NCBI GenBank assembly: GCA_017429835.1 | Contig: JAFROD010000008.1 | Location: forward strand, 1 to 64,000 | Reading direction: 5' to 3' | From: Oscillospiraceae bacterium | GTDB taxonomy: Bacteria; Bacillota; Clostridia; Oscillospirales; Oscillospiraceae | DNA length: 64,000 nt | Part shown: piece after piece, positions 53,998 through 62,940 of the stretch | Layout: each line of letters opens with the position of its first letter | Numbering within the stretch: the first letter of the stretch is position 1 | Program-made: the position numbers and the translations under genes | Notes under the pieces: model-generated | The model's database searches: none | Told to the model about the DNA's origin: nothing | The model's input: only the letters and a program-made list of their open reading frames with translations

Positions 53998-55029
53998 TTA
54001 ACATTTCGGCAGAATGACGCGGAAGGTCGAGCCTTCGCCGGGCGCGCTTACGACCTCGATCACGCCGTCGGACAGCTCCACGATCCGCTTGACGAGCGAC
54101 AGCCCCAACCCGTTGCCTTCGGACTTGTGAGAGCTGTCCGCCTGATAGAACTTTTCAAAAATACGCGCCTGCACCTCGGGCGTCATGCCGCAGCCGTGAT
54201 CCGTGACGGTGACGACGACGCACTCCTTCTGCTCGAGCAGACGGAGCTGGATCTCTCCGCCGTCCGGACTGAATTTGATCGCGTTGCCCAAAAGATTCGT
54301 CCATACGTGGGTCAGAAGGCTCTCACAGCCGCGGAATCTGACCTCGTCCAGAGAAACGTCGAAGCTGACGCCCTTCTCCGACCACTCCGGCTCCAGCGAC
54401 ACGACCGTCTGCCGAAGCTGCTCGTCCAGACGGAAGGTAGTGTACTGCTCGGAGATGGACTTGCTTTCAATCTTGGAGAGCATCAGAACACTGCCGACCA
54501 GCGTGGTCAAACGGTGGATATTCAGCAGGATCTTGTCCAGATACTCGCCGCGCTCCTGCTGGCTCAGAGACGAATCCTGCAGCAGCATGGCGTAGCCCTC
54601 AATGGCGGTCAGCGGGGTCTTGAATTCGTGCGAGACGTTGGCGACGAAGTCGTTGCTCAGGGTGGAAACGCTGTCGAGCTCCTTCACCATGGCGTTGAAA
54701 TTGCGGAAGGTGGTCTGCACCTCCTCCAGCTTGCTCGAATCGCTGACGGTGATCGAGAAATTGCCGCGCGCGACTTCCGTGGACGCCTTGCTCAGCTTGA
54801 GCATCGGCGCGAGAATGCGCTTGCCCACGAAGTAGCTCATGATGCCGCCGGCGACTGCAGCCACGACGAAGATAGAGATCAGCGTGATATAGCTCAACTG
54901 AACGGGCACGTTCAGCCGGTCGAGCAGGAACAGCACGCCCGTGACCATCGCGCCGGAGAACAGAATGATGATAACGACGATCAGCGAATAATACGCCCGC
55001 ATACGCGGGGACATCTTCTTGTCATTCAC
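53998..55029 (-). CDS. Sensor histidine kinase, probable intramembrane-sensing type
   Basis: A 343-residue membrane kinase. Two helices (about 12-34 and 43-65) are joined by an exterior loop of only about 10 residues (DRLNVPVQLSY), which suggests sensing within or at the membrane. A HAMP linker (GKRILAPMLKLSKASTEVAR) follows, then the HisKA H-box NVSHEFKTPLTAIEGYAMLL (phospho-His) and the ATPase boxes (NLLGNAIKFSPDGGEI, DHGCGMTPEVQARIFEKFYQ, GNGLGLSLVKRIVEL). It overlaps the response-regulator gene by 8 bases. The target signal is unknown; envelope stress or antimicrobial peptide detection would fit the loop size. Confidence 0.9.
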   Translation of the reverse strand: MNDKKMSPRMRAYYSLIVVIIILFSGAMVTGVLFLLDRLNVPVQLSYITLISIFVVAAVAGGIMSYFVGKRILAPMLKLSKASTEVARGNFSITVSDSSKLEEVQTTFRNFNAMVKELDSVSTLSNDFVANVSHEFKTPLTAIEGYAMLLQDSSLSQQERGEYLDKILLNIHRLTTLVGSVLMLSKIESKSISEQYTTFRLDEQLRQTVVSLEPEWSEKGVSFDVSLDEVRFRGCESLLTHVWTNLLGNAIKFSPDGGEIQLRLLEQKECVVVTVTDHGCGMTPEVQARIFEKFYQADSSHKSEGNGLGLSLVKRIVELSDGVIEVVSAPGEGSTFRVILPKC

Positions 55030-55699
55030 GCCGCTTCACCGCCTTGTAGCCGATGCCGCGCACCGTCGCGATCTCAAAATCCGGATTGTCCCGGAAGCGG
55101 TCGCGCAGCCGGTTGATATGTACGTCCACGGTGCGCGGATCCGTCTGTGAATCCATGCCCCAGATGTCGTCCATGAGCTGCTGCCTCGTAAAAATATGTC
55201 CGGGAGAGGAAATCAGCTTGTAAAGCAGCAGAAATTCCTTCTGCGGCAGGACGGTCTCAAAGCTGCCGCACCGCACCGAGAGCGAGTCGATCTCAAAGGT
55301 CGTGCTGCCGATGGTCTGTCTGCGCTCCGCGACGATCTGCGCACGGCGCAGAAGCGCGTTGATCCGCAGCACCATTTCGCTCACGTTGACGGGCTTGACC
55401 ATGTAGTCGTCCGTTCCCGCAAGGAAACCGGACTGCATGTCCTGAAAGCTGTCCTTCGCAGTGATCATCAGAACGGGAACGGTATTGCCGGCCTCGCGCA
55501 GACTGCGCACCAGGGCGTAGCCGTCCACGCGCGGCATCATGATATCGGAAACGATCAGGTCGATATATTCATGCTCCAGTGTCTCCAGAGCGGCGGCGCC
55601 GTCCGGCACGCCGATCGCGGTAAAACCGCTGCGGCTCAGGACACGGCAAAACATCTGCCGAAGCTCGCTGTCGTCTTCGGCGATCAGGATCTTGAACAT
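55022..55699 (-). CDS. OmpR/PhoB-family response regulator
   Basis: A 225-residue transcription regulator partnered with the histidine kinase. The receiver has the acidic pair in LIAEDDSELRQ, the phospho-Asp in LIVSDIMMPRVDGY, the Thr/Ser and Lys in VLMITAKDS and KPVNVSEMV. The winged-helix DNA-binding domain follows (PRTVDVHINRLRDRFRDNPD). The start at 55699 sits 6 bases from GGAGGG; an alternative ATG at 55705 directly abuts that site and is disfavoured. It is divergent from the pgsA-like gene, whose promoter it may regulate. Confidence 0.9.
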   Translation of the reverse strand: MFKILIAEDDSELRQMFCRVLSRSGFTAIGVPDGAAALETLEHEYIDLIVSDIMMPRVDGYALVRSLREAGNTVPVLMITAKDSFQDMQSGFLAGTDDYMVKPVNVSEMVLRINALLRRAQIVAERRQTIGSTTFEIDSLSVRCGSFETVLPQKEFLLLYKLISSPGHIFTRQQLMDDIWGMDSQTDPRTVDVHINRLRDRFRDNPDFEIATVRGIGYKAVKRRE

Positions 55700-55718
55700 A
55701 CACATCCCTCCACCTTGC

Positions 55719-55748
55719 AGTATATCACAGCAGAGCATGGTTTGTAAA
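55719..55748 (-). promoter_or_regulatory. Promoter of the two-component operon
   Basis: On the minus strand, TTTACA (55743-55748) and TATACT (55719-55724) have an 18-base spacer, 20 bases before the start. The 100-base gap to the divergent pgsA-like gene holds repeated TTGA/TTCAGTTGAC-type words that may be binding sites. Confidence 0.6.
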
Positions 55749-55857
55749 AGAAAAAGTCCCGAATTTTAACAAAAATTGATTTTCGGTTGATGTTCAGTTG
55801 ACATTCGCGGTTTATACTAAGCTCAACGAGGGCAAAAGAAGCGAGGTGAAGCCGTCT

Positions 55858-56472
55858 GTGAGTGAGAAAGAACGCGAACAGATCCAACAGGCGCAATACG
55901 TCGATACGGATCGGATCTTTACGCTGCCGAATATGCTGAGCTTTCTGCGGCTGCTGCTGATCCCGCTGATCGTCTACTTTTTCGAGACGGATCAGTACTG
56001 GTGGGCGTTCGGCATGCTGTTGCTGTCGGGCGCAACGGACGTTATCGACGGCTGGATCGCCCGCACCTTCCATCTCGTTTCCGACTTCGGCAAGGCGATC
56101 GACCCCATCGCGGATAAGCTGACGCAGCTTGCCGTTCTGTTCTGTCTGATGCGGCAGTATTGGTGGGTGCTGGCGGCGCTGCTGATTAAGGAGATCACCA
56201 TCGGCGTTCTGGGGCTGGTTGCGCTGCACCGCACGCATTCGGTCTATTCCGCCGGTTGGTACGGCAAGCTGTGTACGGTCGTGATCTATCTGTCCATGTT
56301 CGCGCTGATCCTTTGGCAGCCGATCACCGGCTCCGTGCCGAATCCGACCTTCGTGCTGATCGACTCCTTCGTGATCGTCGCTGCGATCCTGTTGGCGTTC
56401 GTCAAGTATCTGATTTATTTTATTCGGATCCTGCGGGAGGCGCGTGCCGATGACACGCGGAAAGCCGAATGA
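55858..56472 (+). CDS. pgsA: CDP-alcohol phosphatidyltransferase (phosphatidylglycerophosphate synthase-like)
   Basis: Condenses CDP-diacylglycerol with an alcohol, most likely glycerol-3-phosphate, to start phosphatidylglycerol synthesis. The metal motif D-x2-D-G-x2-A-R-x8-G-x3-D-x3-D is complete: ATDVIDGWIARTFHL and SDFGKAIDPIADKL. About six membrane helices span 204 residues. The GTG at 55858 is preferred as the start because a GAGGTGA site is 8 bases upstream. It is divergent from a two-component system and coupled (ATGA) to a zinc-ribbon gene. A cardiolipin or phosphatidylinositol-type role cannot be ruled out. Confidence 0.82.
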   Translation: MSEKEREQIQQAQYVDTDRIFTLPNMLSFLRLLLIPLIVYFFETDQYWWAFGMLLLSGATDVIDGWIARTFHLVSDFGKAIDPIADKLTQLAVLFCLMRQYWWVLAALLIKEITIGVLGLVALHRTHSVYSAGWYGKLCTVVIYLSMFALILWQPITGSVPNPTFVLIDSFVIVAAILLAFVKYLIYFIRILREARADDTRKAE

Positions 56473-56657
56473 GGGGCCGGTTTCTGACCTTCTGGGTCAA
56501 CCGCCGCGACCGCATCGGCAGCCGCCTGCAAAACCGGGCGAAAAAGCGATATTTCCGCTGTCCCGCCTGCCGGGCGGTGCAGGCCGTTCCCGTCGGAAGA
56601 GGGCAGACCAAAATCGTCTGCCGCCGCTGCGGAGAGATCTTCCTGCGAAGGACGTAA
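56469..56657 (+). CDS. Small zinc-ribbon protein
   Basis: A 62-residue, highly basic protein overlapping the pgsA-like stop (ATGA). The N-terminus reads MRGRFLTFWVNRRDRIGSRL; the C-terminal half carries a zinc ribbon with CPACRAVQAVPVGRGQ and CRRCGEIF (two C-x2-C pairs). Similar proteins are annotated only as hypothetical or zinc-ribbon proteins in Clostridia. The tight coupling suggests a link to phospholipid synthesis or regulation, which is inference. Confidence 0.72.
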   Translation: MRGRFLTFWVNRRDRIGSRLQNRAKKRYFRCPACRAVQAVPVGRGQTKIVCRRCGEIFLRRT

Positions 56658-56663
56658 AGACGC

Positions 56664-56877
56664 AAATGCGCCGCGACTGCGGCGCATTCAGATTGTCAAA
56701 AACGAAGAAAGTAAGTTTTTCGAAGGGAAAGAAAGTGTGAAAGAAAACCGTCAGGGTTGTCTTTCACGTTTGATAAAACAGGTTTTTCAAACTGATTATA
56801 AGTTTGAAAATCCGCACGAGCGAGTCAAAAAGACTTTTTTGACTCGCGAAATGCGCCGCGACTGCGGCGCATTTTTT
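56664..56877 (+). repeat. Intergenic array of four hairpins flanked by a duplicated GC-rich stem
   Basis: A 24-base inverted repeat (AATGCGCCGC, GACT, GCGGCGCATT) occurs at 56665-56688 and again at 56850-56873, the second followed by a TTTTTT terminator tail. Between the copies are three more hairpins: 56737-56767 (GTGAAAG/CTTTCAC), 56774-56800 (TTTTCAAACT/AGTTTGAAAA) and 56820-56847 (GCGAGTCAAAAA/TTTTTGACTCGC). No ORF of note runs through it. It may be an inserted element or a structured RNA. Confidence 0.55.
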
Positions 56878-56928
56878 GGAACGGGTTTGCGTTCCCGCCG
56901 TCTATAGAGTGCCAAGGAGGTAACGCGT

Positions 56929-58167
56929 ATGAAAAGAATATTTGCCTGCTTATTACTGGCGGCGCTGGTTTTTCAGCTCTTCGGCTGTGCGGCACGGGAA
57001 GCCGCGCCGGGCGAAACCGCGCTGACCGCAGCGCAACAAACGACAACGGAGGAAACGGAAATGGAACAACCTGCTACGGAACGGATCGAAGACGTCATTC
57101 CGCAGGACGCGGCGGCGGATTTCGCGCTCGCCCTGCTGCGGAGCAGCGAAGACGGAATGAAAAACTGCGTCCTTTCACCCTACAGCATTCTCACCGCGCT
57201 TGCCATGACGGAAAACGGCGCGGACGGGGAGACCCTGCGGCAGTTTGAGACGCTGTTCGGCATGTCGTGCGACGAGCTCAACGCCTATTTGCAGGCTTGC
57301 ATCGCAAAAGAGGGGGAAGAGGTCGCAGGCGCGAATTCGATCTGGCTGCGTGACGAGCCCGATCTTGCGCTCAAGGAGGACTTCCAAAAGCTGACGCAGG
57401 AGCTGTTCGGCGCGGAGGTATTCACTGCGCCCTTTGACGCGGCAACCGTGGAACGGATCAACGCGTGGGTCAGCGAGCATACCAAGGAGCGGATCAAGCA
57501 GATCATCGACACGTTGGACAGCGCTTCCATGGTGCTGATCAACGCACTGAGCTTTGACGCGAAGTGGGAACGCCCCTACGCGCCCAACGAAGTGAAGGAC
57601 GGGACCTTTACGGCTTCCGACGGCACGGTGCAGCAGGTACAAATGCTCTGCGCCAGGGAGGGCCTCTATCTGGACGACGGCATGGCGACCGGCTTCCTCA
57701 AGCCCTACGAGGGCGGCAAATACAGTTTTGTCGCGCTCTTGCCGAACGAGGACACGGACGTCCAAACCTACCTCGCTTCATTGACGGGCACCAAGCTGCT
57801 GGCGGCGATCCATGCCGCGGCGGAGCAGCAGGTGATGGTGAGCATGCCGAAGCTAAAGACGGAAACTTCGCTGCAGCTTGCCGAGCTGCTGTTCGGCATG
57901 GGGCTGACGGACGCTTTTACCAATGCGGCGGACTTCAGCCGCATGACGTCTGCCGTCCAGTGCATCGACGAGGTCATCCACAAGACCTATCTGAGCATTG
58001 ACGAGGAGGGTACGGAGGCTGCCGCCGCGACCGCCGTCGTCATGACGCGGTCGGCAAGACCCATACAGATGCCGACCCTTACGCTCGACCGCCCGTATCT
58101 GATGGCGATTGTCGATAACGAAACGGATTGTTTGCTGTTCCTCGGCGTGATCAACCAAATTCCTTGA
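56929..58167 (+). CDS. Serpin-family protease inhibitor, lipoprotein
   Basis: A 412-residue serpin tethered outside the cell. The signal ends in a lipobox LFGCAA (Cys20), followed by a Thr/Glu-rich linker to about residue 50. The serpin fold follows: [66 protein letters not shown] and a C-terminal [21 protein letters not shown]. The hinge of the reactive loop is [13 protein letters not shown], the small-residue type needed for insertion, so inhibition by the trapping mechanism is plausible. The loop continues [10 protein letters not shown], placing Arg-Ser near P1-P1'. GGAGG precedes the ATG. The gene follows the hairpin array and stands alone. Confidence 0.9.
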   Translation: MKRIFACLLLAALVFQLFGCAAREAAPGETALTAAQQTTTEETEMEQPATERIEDVIPQDAAADFALALLRSSEDGMKNCVLSPYSILTALAMTENGADGETLRQFETLFGMSCDELNAYLQACIAKEGEEVAGANSIWLRDEPDLALKEDFQKLTQELFGAEVFTAPFDAATVERINAWVSEHTKERIKQIIDTLDSASMVLINALSFDAKWERPYAPNEVKDGTFTASDGTVQQVQMLCAREGLYLDDGMATGFLKPYEGGKYSFVALLPNEDTDVQTYLASLTGTKLLAAIHAAAEQQVMVSMPKLKTETSLQLAELLFGMGLTDAFTNAADFSRMTSAVQCIDEVIHKTYLSIDEEGTEAAAATAVVMTRSARPIQMPTLTLDRPYLMAIVDNETDCLLFLGVINQIP

Positions 58168-58183
58168 TAATTACAAAAAAGAC

Positions 58184-58212
58184 TTGTATTTGCGGCCGGA
58201 ATAGTATATGAT
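58184..58212 (+). promoter_or_regulatory. ddl promoter
   Basis: TTGTAT (58184-58189) and TATGAT (58207-58212) have a 17-base spacer, 32 bases before the GTG start. Confidence 0.65.
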
Positions 58213-58244
58213 AAGGCGACTCGTATTTCGGAAGAAGGTATTTT

Positions 58245-59309
58245 GTGAGAAAACTGAGTGTCTGCGTCCTGTTCGGCGGCATTTCGCCGGAGCATGAAGT
58301 CTCGCTTCGTTCGGCGGAATCGGTGCTGAACAATCTGGACAAGAAAAAGTATAATCTGTTCCCGGTCGGCATTACCAAAAACGGCGACTGGATTCTTTAC
58401 GGCGACGACGACTACAGCAAGCTGCCGAGCGGCGAGTGGCTCAAGTGCGAGCGCAACTGCCGCGCGACCATTTCGCCCATTCGCGGGCAGGGTCTGCTGC
58501 GCTTCGAGGGCGATTGCGTGGTGCGTGAGCGTATCGACGTCGTCTTCCCCGTCCTGCACGGTGAAAACGGCGAGGACGGCGCAATGCAGGGCCTGCTGCA
58601 GCTTGCGGGGATCGCTTACGTCGGTCCTCGCGTGTCTGCGTCCGCCGCCTGCATGGACAAGACGATCACCAAGCTGATCATCGACCGGACGGGCATCCGC
58701 CAGGCGGCGTGGCAGCTCGTCACGGCACAGGAGCTTGCGATCAATCCGGACGCGGCGCTGGACGCGGTGGAGAAAAAGTTTTCCTATCCCGTCTTCGTCA
58801 AGCCGGCGGGCACCGGCTCGTCGGTCGGCGTCGCGAAGGCGAAGACCAGAGAAGCCCTGCGGGCTGCGCTGGAAAACGCCGCGAAATACGACCGCAAGAT
58901 TCTGGTCGAGGAATTCATCAACGGCCATGAGGTCGAGGTGGCGGTGCTGGGCAACGACGCGCCTGCGGCTTCGATCTGCGGCGAGATCGACGCCGGTACG
59001 GAATTCTACGACTATGACGCGAAGTACATCTCGGACTGCGCCCGTCTGTTCATACCCGCGCGGATCGACGACGCCGTGGCGGAACGCGTGCGCGAAACGG
59101 CGATCAAAGTCTATCAGGCGATGGGCTGCCGCGGGCTGTCCCGCGTAGATTTCTTCGTGACCTACGACAAGAACGAGGTCGTCTTTAACGAGATCAACAC
59201 GATCCCCGGCTTTACCTCGATCTCCATGTATCCCAAGCTCTTTGCCGCGAGCGGCATTCCGTACAGCGAGTTGTTGGATCGTCTCCTCGAGCTGGCGCTG
59301 GAGGACTGA
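58245..59309 (+). CDS. ddl: D-alanine-D-alanine ligase
   Basis: Makes the D-Ala-D-Ala dipeptide of peptidoglycan. The 354-residue ATP-grasp enzyme starts at GTG 58245 (GAAGG site 6 bases before) with [73 protein letters not shown], and [18 protein letters not shown] are the active-site and nucleotide-binding parts. A Tyr at the omega-loop region would indicate D-Ala and not D-lactate specificity; that position is not checked here. The DUF1934 gene follows after 2 bases. Confidence 0.93.
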   Translation: MRKLSVCVLFGGISPEHEVSLRSAESVLNNLDKKKYNLFPVGITKNGDWILYGDDDYSKLPSGEWLKCERNCRATISPIRGQGLLRFEGDCVVRERIDVVFPVLHGENGEDGAMQGLLQLAGIAYVGPRVSASAACMDKTITKLIIDRTGIRQAAWQLVTAQELAINPDAALDAVEKKFSYPVFVKPAGTGSSVGVAKAKTREALRAALENAAKYDRKILVEEFINGHEVEVAVLGNDAPAASICGEIDAGTEFYDYDAKYISDCARLFIPARIDDAVAERVRETAIKVYQAMGCRGLSRVDFFVTYDKNEVVFNEINTIPGFTSISMYPKLFAASGIPYSELLDRLLELALED

Positions 59310-59311
59310 GC

Positions 59312-59740
59312 ATGGAACGGGAAGTTCTGCTGACGATCACCGGAACGCAGCGTTTCAGGGACGAAGCGCCGGAAACGACCAAGCTGGTCACGGAGGGCGT
59401 CATGCGCTGTACGGACGGCGCGGTGGAGCTGTCTTATGAGGAAACGGAGCTGACCGGACTGAGCGGTACGAAAACGACCTTCCGCATCGAGGGTGCGCGC
59501 GTCGTTCTCAGCCGCACCGGGACGGTCGAATCGCGCATGGTCTTCGCCGTCGGGCAGGAGGAACACTCCCTGTACGACATCGGCTACGGCGCGCTGATGA
59601 TCGCCGTCCGCGCCGAGCGCATCTGCTCTGACGTGGGTGAGAACGGCGGCACCCTGCAGGTCGCCTACGCGATCTCCATCGAAGAGGAGATGGCAGGCGA
59701 GATCGAATACTTGATCGAAGTTAGACCAAAGAGGAAATAA
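59312..59740 (+). CDS. DUF1934 (YwiB-like) beta-barrel protein
   Basis: A 142-residue cytoplasmic protein of the DUF1934 family, a calycin-like beta barrel of unknown role. The pattern EVLLTITGTQRFRDEAPETTKL, VELSYEETELTG and the C-terminal GTLQVAYAISIEEEMAGEIE fit the family. It starts 2 bases after the ddl stop, so it is probably co-translated with it; next comes an unknown gene after 2 bases. Confidence 0.8.
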   Translation: MEREVLLTITGTQRFRDEAPETTKLVTEGVMRCTDGAVELSYEETELTGLSGTKTTFRIEGARVVLSRTGTVESRMVFAVGQEEHSLYDIGYGALMIAVRAERICSDVGENGGTLQVAYAISIEEEMAGEIEYLIEVRPKRK

Positions 59741-59742
59741 CG

Positions 59743-60324
59743 ATGTTCTTTGACTTGTTTCGCCGCGAGGAGCTGCGCCAATGCACGCCGGAGGAATGGA
59801 AAGTGCAGTGGCAGAGCCTGTTTCCGCCGGAAAACCGCGACGTACCGATCACCCATGACGGGCAGACGGTCGTCGCGTTCGTTCAAATCAATCATTACGT
59901 GATGATGCTGCAGGACGGACTGCTGATGGAAGCGTCCTTCTTCGACGTCTGCGAATTCTTCCAGGCAGCGGGCTACCACGTGGTTTGGCTGATGCGCTGT
60001 ACGCAGGATATCCACAACGGCTATCTCAAGCTGTTGGAGAACAACGGTAAGCAGTGCCGCTGGCTGTGGAAGAGCCCGACGACCAATTTCGACCGCTGGA
60101 GCGAGGACAACTGCCGCGCGGGCATCGTCCTGCAATGGCGTCCGATCCCCAAAGGCGGTCTGCAGAACTGCGAGGAAGCGATGCTGCAGCGGGTCTTCTG
60201 GTCGGAAAGCGACGACCCGAAGGAAATTGTGCCAGGGCGCACGCGCTTTACCACGGCGGGCGTTCCCGCAACGCCGATGCAGCTCGTGCGCTGGCTGAAC
60301 GGCACGCCGCTTTCGGAATTATAA
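59743..60324 (+). CDS. Hypothetical protein in the ddl operon
   Basis: Not recognised. A 193-residue soluble protein with several Trp and Cys residues (EEWKVQWQSLFPPEN, VVWLMRCTQDIHNGYLKLL, CRWLWKSPTTNFDRWSEDNC). The order of a short N-terminal domain, an alpha/beta middle segment (TVVAFVQINHYVMMLQDGLL) and a C-terminal RFTTAGVPATPMQLVRWLNG does not match a family I can name. It is the last of three tightly packed genes (ddl, DUF1934, this), followed by a strong terminator, and may act in cell-wall or nucleotide metabolism only by association. Confidence 0.7.
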   Translation: MFFDLFRREELRQCTPEEWKVQWQSLFPPENRDVPITHDGQTVVAFVQINHYVMMLQDGLLMEASFFDVCEFFQAAGYHVVWLMRCTQDIHNGYLKLLENNGKQCRWLWKSPTTNFDRWSEDNCRAGIVLQWRPIPKGGLQNCEEAMLQRVFWSESDDPKEIVPGRTRFTTAGVPATPMQLVRWLNGTPLSEL

Positions 60325-60330
60325 AGCATA

Positions 60331-60370
60331 AAACGAGAGAACCCGTACCATTGACGGGTTCTCTCGTTTG
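60331..60370. terminator. Terminator between the ddl operon and mnmG
   Basis: A 16-bp stem (60331-60346 with 60354-60369) with a TTTG tail. It lies between convergent transcripts; the mnmG stop codon begins at 60374. Confidence 0.85.
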
Positions 60371-60371
60371 T

Positions 60372-62240
60372 TTATCCGTTTCGTTCCAACCAGATCAGCA
60401 GGACGGCGACGTCCGCCGGACTGACGCCGGAAATGCGGCTTGCCTGTCCGATCGAGCGAGGGCGTATCTCCGAGAGCTTCTGCCGCGCTTCCAGACGCAG
60501 ACCGCCGATGGCGTTGTAGTCCGCGTCCGGCGGGAGCAGGCGCTCCTCCTCGCGGGCAAAGTCCTCGATCTGCTTTTCCTGCCGCCGCAGGTAGCCCTCG
60601 TATTTGACGCGGATCTCCACCTGCTGCGTGACCTCGCGGGGAAGGTCGGGGCGGTCGCGGTCAAAGGGCGCGAGACAGTCGTAGTCCAGCTCCGGGCGGC
60701 GCAGGAGGTCGGAAAGCCTTGCCGCGCTGACCACGGGAGCCGAGCCGCGCGCCTGCAAAAAGGCGTTGAGCTCCGGCGTGGCGGGCGTACCGGTCGCGTC
60801 GAGGCGGCGCATTTCGCGCCGGACGGCGTCGTATTTTTCCCGCACCTCGTCGAGCCGCTCCTGCGGGATCAGACCGATCCGGCAGCCGATCTCCGTCAGC
60901 CGCTCGTCGGCGTTGTCCTGCCGGTGCAGGAGCCGGTATTCGCTGCGCGAGGTCATGATGCGGTACGGCTCCTCCGTACCCTTGGTGACGAGATCGTCGA
61001 TCAGCGTGCCGATATAGCCGTCCGAGCGCCGCAGGATCAGCGGCTCTCTGCCCAGCAGCTTGAGCGCGGCGTTCACGCCCGCGACAAAGCCCTGCACTGC
61101 GGCTTCCTCATAGCCCGAGGAGCCGTTGAACTGCCCGGCGCCGTAGAGTCCGGGCACTTTTTTCGTCTCCAGCGTGGGGAAAAGCTCGGTGGGATCGACG
61201 CAGTCGTATTCGATCGCGTAGGCGGGGCGCAGCATTTCCGCGTGCTCCAGACCCGGCACGGTATGCAGCATCGCAAGCTGCACGTCCTCAGGAAGGCTCG
61301 AGGAGAAGCCCTGCAGATACATTTCGTCGGTCGCAAGTCCGCACGGCTCCAGGAAGAGCTGATGGCGCGGCTTGTCCGCAAAGCGGACGACCTTCGTTTC
61401 AATGCTCGGGCAGTAGCGCGGGCCGACGCCGGTGATTGAGCCGTCGTAGAGGGGACTGCGCTCGAGATTCTTGCGGATGATCTCGTGCGTTTTTTCGTTC
61501 GTATAGGTCAGATAGCACACCGCGCGGTTTTCCGGCGGCGTTTTGGTCGAAAAGGAGAACGGCTCGGGATTCTCGTCGCCCGGCTGCAGCTCCATTTTGG
61601 AAAAATCGACGCTTCTGGCGTTGATGCGCGGGGGCGTGCCTGTTTTAAAGCGGCGCATGCTGAGCCCCAAGGCGCGAAGGCTCTCGGTCAGCTCCGGCGC
61701 GGCGCGCATCCCGTCCGGGCCGGAGGAGATCGAGCAGTCGCCCGTGATGCAGCGGCTGTCGAGGTAAGTTCCAGCGGCGACGATACAGGCGCGGACGCGG
61801 TAGACCGCACCGAGCTGTGTGACCACGCCGGATACCTTGCCTTCTTCTGTCAGAATCTCGGTGACGGTCGCCTGTTTGAGGTCAAGATTCGGCTCGCGCT
61901 CCAGAACGTGCTTCGTATGCTCCTGATAGCGGCGGCGATCCGCCTGCGCGCGCAGAGAGTGGACGGCGGGGCCTTTGCCGCGGTTGAGCATACGGTACTG
62001 GATACAGCAGGCGTCCGCCGCCTTTGCCATTTCGCCGCCGAGCGCGTCCAGCTCGCGCACCAAATGCCCTTTGCCGGTACCGCCGATCGCGGGATTGCAG
62101 GGCATATTGCCCACCGCGTCGAGGTTGATCGTGAAGACCACGGTACGCAGACCGAGCCGCGCGCCCGCAAGTCCCGCCTCGATGCCCGCGTGACCCGCGC
62201 CTACGACGGCAATATCATATTCTCCTGCGAAGTATCGCAT
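60372..62240 (-). CDS. mnmG: tRNA uridine-5-carboxymethylaminomethyl synthesis enzyme MnmG
   Basis: With MnmE, modifies the wobble uridine of several tRNAs using FAD and glycine or ammonium. The 622-residue protein begins [20 protein letters not shown] with the FAD-binding G-x-G-x2-[17 protein letters not shown] and the second dinucleotide region ALEPF-type motifs, [16 protein letters not shown] and [18 protein letters not shown], are present. The start at 62240 follows AAAGGA; longer in-frame starts would overlap rsmG. It is 13 bases downstream of rsmG in the same operon. Confidence 0.95.
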   Translation of the reverse strand: MRYFAGEYDIAVVGAGHAGIEAGLAGARLGLRTVVFTINLDAVGNMPCNPAIGGTGKGHLVRELDALGGEMAKAADACCIQYRMLNRGKGPAVHSLRAQADRRRYQEHTKHVLEREPNLDLKQATVTEILTEEGKVSGVVTQLGAVYRVRACIVAAGTYLDSRCITGDCSISSGPDGMRAAPELTESLRALGLSMRRFKTGTPPRINARSVDFSKMELQPGDENPEPFSFSTKTPPENRAVCYLTYTNEKTHEIIRKNLERSPLYDGSITGVGPRYCPSIETKVVRFADKPRHQLFLEPCGLATDEMYLQGFSSSLPEDVQLAMLHTVPGLEHAEMLRPAYAIEYDCVDPTELFPTLETKKVPGLYGAGQFNGSSGYEEAAVQGFVAGVNAALKLLGREPLILRRSDGYIGTLIDDLVTKGTEEPYRIMTSRSEYRLLHRQDNADERLTEIGCRIGLIPQERLDEVREKYDAVRREMRRLDATGTPATPELNAFLQARGSAPVVSAARLSDLLRRPELDYDCLAPFDRDRPDLPREVTQQVEIRVKYEGYLRRQEKQIEDFAREEERLLPPDADYNAIGGLRLEARQKLSEIRPRSIGQASRISGVSPADVAVLLIWLERNG

Positions 62241-62253
62241 AATTACCAATCCT

Positions 62254-62940
62254 TTACAGCGGCTGCTGCTTGATTTTTGCGAAGCGTCTGGGGTAGGCGG
62301 CAGGCGTCGGGCGGACTTTTTTAACGACGACGACGCGGTGCGTGACGCCGTCAAGGTCGTATTCCGCGACCCGTTCGACGCTTCCGCCGAGGACGGTCAG
62401 CGCGCGCTGCGCTTCCGCCAGCTCTTCTTCCGCCGCGGCGCCTTTCATGGCAAGGAAGTACCCGCCGACGCGCACGAAGGGAAGACACAGCTCTGCCAGC
62501 ACGTTCAGCCGCGCGACGGCGCGGGAGACCGCGATGTCGAATTGTTCTCTTGCCTTGTATTCCTCCGCGCGGGCGGAAACGCAGTCTGCCTCCACGCCCA
62601 GCGCGTCCAGCGTTTCGCGCAGCCAGTTGACGCGCTTTTGCAGGCTGTCGAGCAGGGTGAGCCGGATCGACGGCTCGCCGAGCTTCATCGGTACCCCGGG
62701 AAAACCCGCGCCGCAGCCGACGTCGACGACGGATTTGTTCCGGCAGTCGACGATCTTCAGCAGCGCCAGACAGTCGGCAAAGTGCAGCTTCGCGACCGCC
62801 TCCGGCTCGGTGATGGCGGTCAGATTCATGACCTTGTTCTTTTCGATCAACGCTTCTCCGAAGGCGCAGAGCAGGTCGATTTTCTCCTGCGTCAGCGCGA
62901 TGCCGAGCCGCGCGCATTCCGCTCTCAGTGCTTGTTCCAT
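62254..62940 (-). CDS. rsmG: 16S rRNA (guanine527-N7) methyltransferase
   Basis: Methylates G527 of 16S rRNA; loss confers low-level streptomycin resistance in several bacteria. The 228-residue protein has the SAM-binding [17 protein letters not shown] and the typical [32 protein letters not shown] and GGYFLAMKG segments. The ATG at 62940 overlaps the TGA of the DUF3267 gene by one base, and a GGAGA site lies within that gene. It sits between the DUF3267 gene and mnmG. Confidence 0.95.
   Translation of the reverse strand: MEQALRAECARLGIALTQEKIDLLCAFGEALIEKNKVMNLTAITEPEAVAKLHFADCLALLKIVDCRNKSVVDVGCGAGFPGVPMKLGEPSIRLTLLDSLQKRVNWLRETLDALGVEADCVSARAEEYKAREQFDIAVSRAVARLNVLAELCLPFVRVGGYFLAMKGAAAEEELAEAQRALTVLGGSVERVAEYDLDGVTHRVVVVKKVRPTPAAYPRRFAKIKQQPL

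Noticed and set aside
56444-56740. 98-codon plus-strand frame overlapping the zinc-ribbon gene
   Set aside because: The 62-residue frame has ATGA coupling to the pgsA-like gene and a clean CxxC-CxxC zinc ribbon; the alternative is a Pro/Arg-rich frame that runs into the hairpin array.
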